Source: Arctopsyche grandis (Eukaryota; Arthropoda; Insecta; Trichoptera; Hydropsychidae). From it: a stretch of DNA of 64,000 nucleotides. Under the pieces are notes generated by a model. It ran no database searches. It saw nothing but the letters and a program-made list of their open reading frames with translations, and was not told where the DNA came from. Where the stretch lies: the NCBI RefSeq assembly GCF_051622035.1, contig NC_135355.1, positions 4,960,001 to 5,024,000 on the forward strand, in the 5' to 3' direction. Below, in pieces: positions 63,161 through 64,000 of this stretch (within the stretch, counting starts at the first letter, position 1; every line of letters starts with the position of its first letter). The position numbers and the translations under genes were made by a program.

Positions 63161-63259
63161 CTACAATTTACATTCAAACAGAAATGCAAACAATTACGAA
63201 ATTCCATACATGTCATGTGGGGTCAAAAAATTCACATCGAAATAAATGACTGTCTTTGC

Positions 63260-63775
63260 AAATTGTGACTGAATAAGTATTTATTTATTTACGAGTATTT
63301 ATTGAAAAGTCAACAGGACTCAGATGCAGAAATTCAATAATAAAAATAAAAAATAAATATAACAAAATAACATGTGAGCCCAGTTATAGAATTTTACAAA
63401 ATACATAATGTTATATATCTAGTACATATAGACAAACAAATGAGAAAGAAAATAATAAAAACTTAAATATAACTAAATAGGACAATGCATAATTAAACAA
63501 AAAATGATATAATATAATTGGATAAACATAAAGTGATATAATATAATTAGACAATGAATATATGTACATACATATAATAGAAATAGAAATAGAAATGGAT
63601 CAATCAGTCAAGACTCTCCTGATGGCAGTCCTGAATTGATATAAAGAAATACCGAATAGATCAACCTCATTCAGCTCCCCTTTAAGCATACGATAAACAC
63701 GCTGTATATGGGAATATTTTATTGAATTGGTTTTGAAAGGATTCAGTGAAAAGAGTGCAACGTGTCTAGAATCGG
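63260..63775 (-). pseudogene. LINE 3' end, minus strand
   Basis: The minus-strand frame ends at 63600 and carries NPFKTNSIKYSHIQRVYR, LNEVDLFGISLYQFRTAIRR; the DLFxxSLxxFR ending resembles the DIFHLS block of family B. The 3' UTR runs to a TAAATAAATAAATAC tail near 63280. The 5' side joins the foldback element. The class is inferred. Confidence 0.5.
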
Positions 63776-64000
63776 TCTCCGTGACGAGCCAGAACGTTAA
63801 ACTACAGAAAACACAAATATCGGAAGGCAAAGATCGAAAATCGAAAGATCTTAAGTCGAAAGATCAAAAAAAAAAGGGTGCATGGTAAACGGTACATACT
63901 CACTTAATTTGCGCGAGCAGGATACAACAGGAACAAGAGGAACAGGCTTTTCCTCCCGTATTAATGTGCGCGCGCAGAATACGGGAGGAAAAGCCTGTCC
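63775..64000. mobile_element. Foldback element, copy 2, cut by the window end
   Basis: GGTCTCCGTGACGAG (63774-63788) opens an arm equal to the right arm of copy 1 read backwards, through GGTGCATGGTAAAC, then the loop TCACTTAATTTGCGCGAGCAGG. The loop holds its own inverted repeat: ACAGGCTTTTCCTCCCGTATT at about 63942-63962 against AATACGGGAGGAAAAGCCTGT at about 63978-63998. The second outer arm lies beyond the window. Confidence 0.75.

Overview
The window is AT-rich eukaryotic DNA (spliceosomal introns, TATA boxes, AATAAA signals) from an insect. The diagnostic content is five small genes for chitin-binding cuticular proteins of the CPR family, RR-1 subclass. The transposon set (RTE tails with ATGATG repeats, Helitron-like CTAG ends, tRNA-derived SINEs, Jockey/CR1-like LINE tails) would suit a lepidopteran, but nothing here proves the order or species. 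I recognise no bacterial, plastid or viral genes, no CRISPR and no complete tRNA or rRNA gene.

Layout. 1-2.1 kb: LINE remnants and a foldback element. 2.45-7.8 kb: gene 1 (+), a Gln-rich RR-1 protein with a SINE and an LTR-like fragment in its first intron. 8.6-12.2 kb: a pile of LINE remnants, mostly on the minus strand. 13.2-13.9 kb: a long-TIR element. 16.2-20.6 kb: gene 2 (+). 20.6-42.2 kb: a gene-poor, repeat-rich gap with a second long-TIR element, a mariner-like remnant, RTE, Helitron-like and TTAA-flanked elements, SINEs, a hAT-like element, (TA)n tracts and several less AT-rich blocks that may be regulatory. 42.2-47.4 kb: gene 3 (+). 47.7-51.7 kb: Helitron-like, hAT, SINE and other repeats. 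52.5-53.9 kb: gene 4 (-). 54-60.4 kb: LINEs, a SINE, an LTR-like fragment and a second hAT copy. 61.25-62.7 kb: gene 5 (+). 63-64 kb: a long (TA)n tract, a LINE and a second foldback copy that runs off the end.

Gene logic. Each gene starts with a 9-12 nt coding micro-exon followed by an exon with the rest of the signal peptide. Each has a phase-2 intron at the same point just before the RR domain. The last intron sits at a different place in genes 1-4 and is absent in gene 5. The products should be secreted by epidermis and bind chitin in the extracellular cuticle. The cluster looks like a tandem-duplicated CPR array later expanded by transposon insertions. Genes 3 and 4 converge; genes 4 and 5 diverge.

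Limits. Gene models were spliced by eye from splice signals and reading frame. Transposon classes come from motifs and pairwise comparison inside the window, without database searches. Element borders are approximate unless a TIR or TSD is stated.
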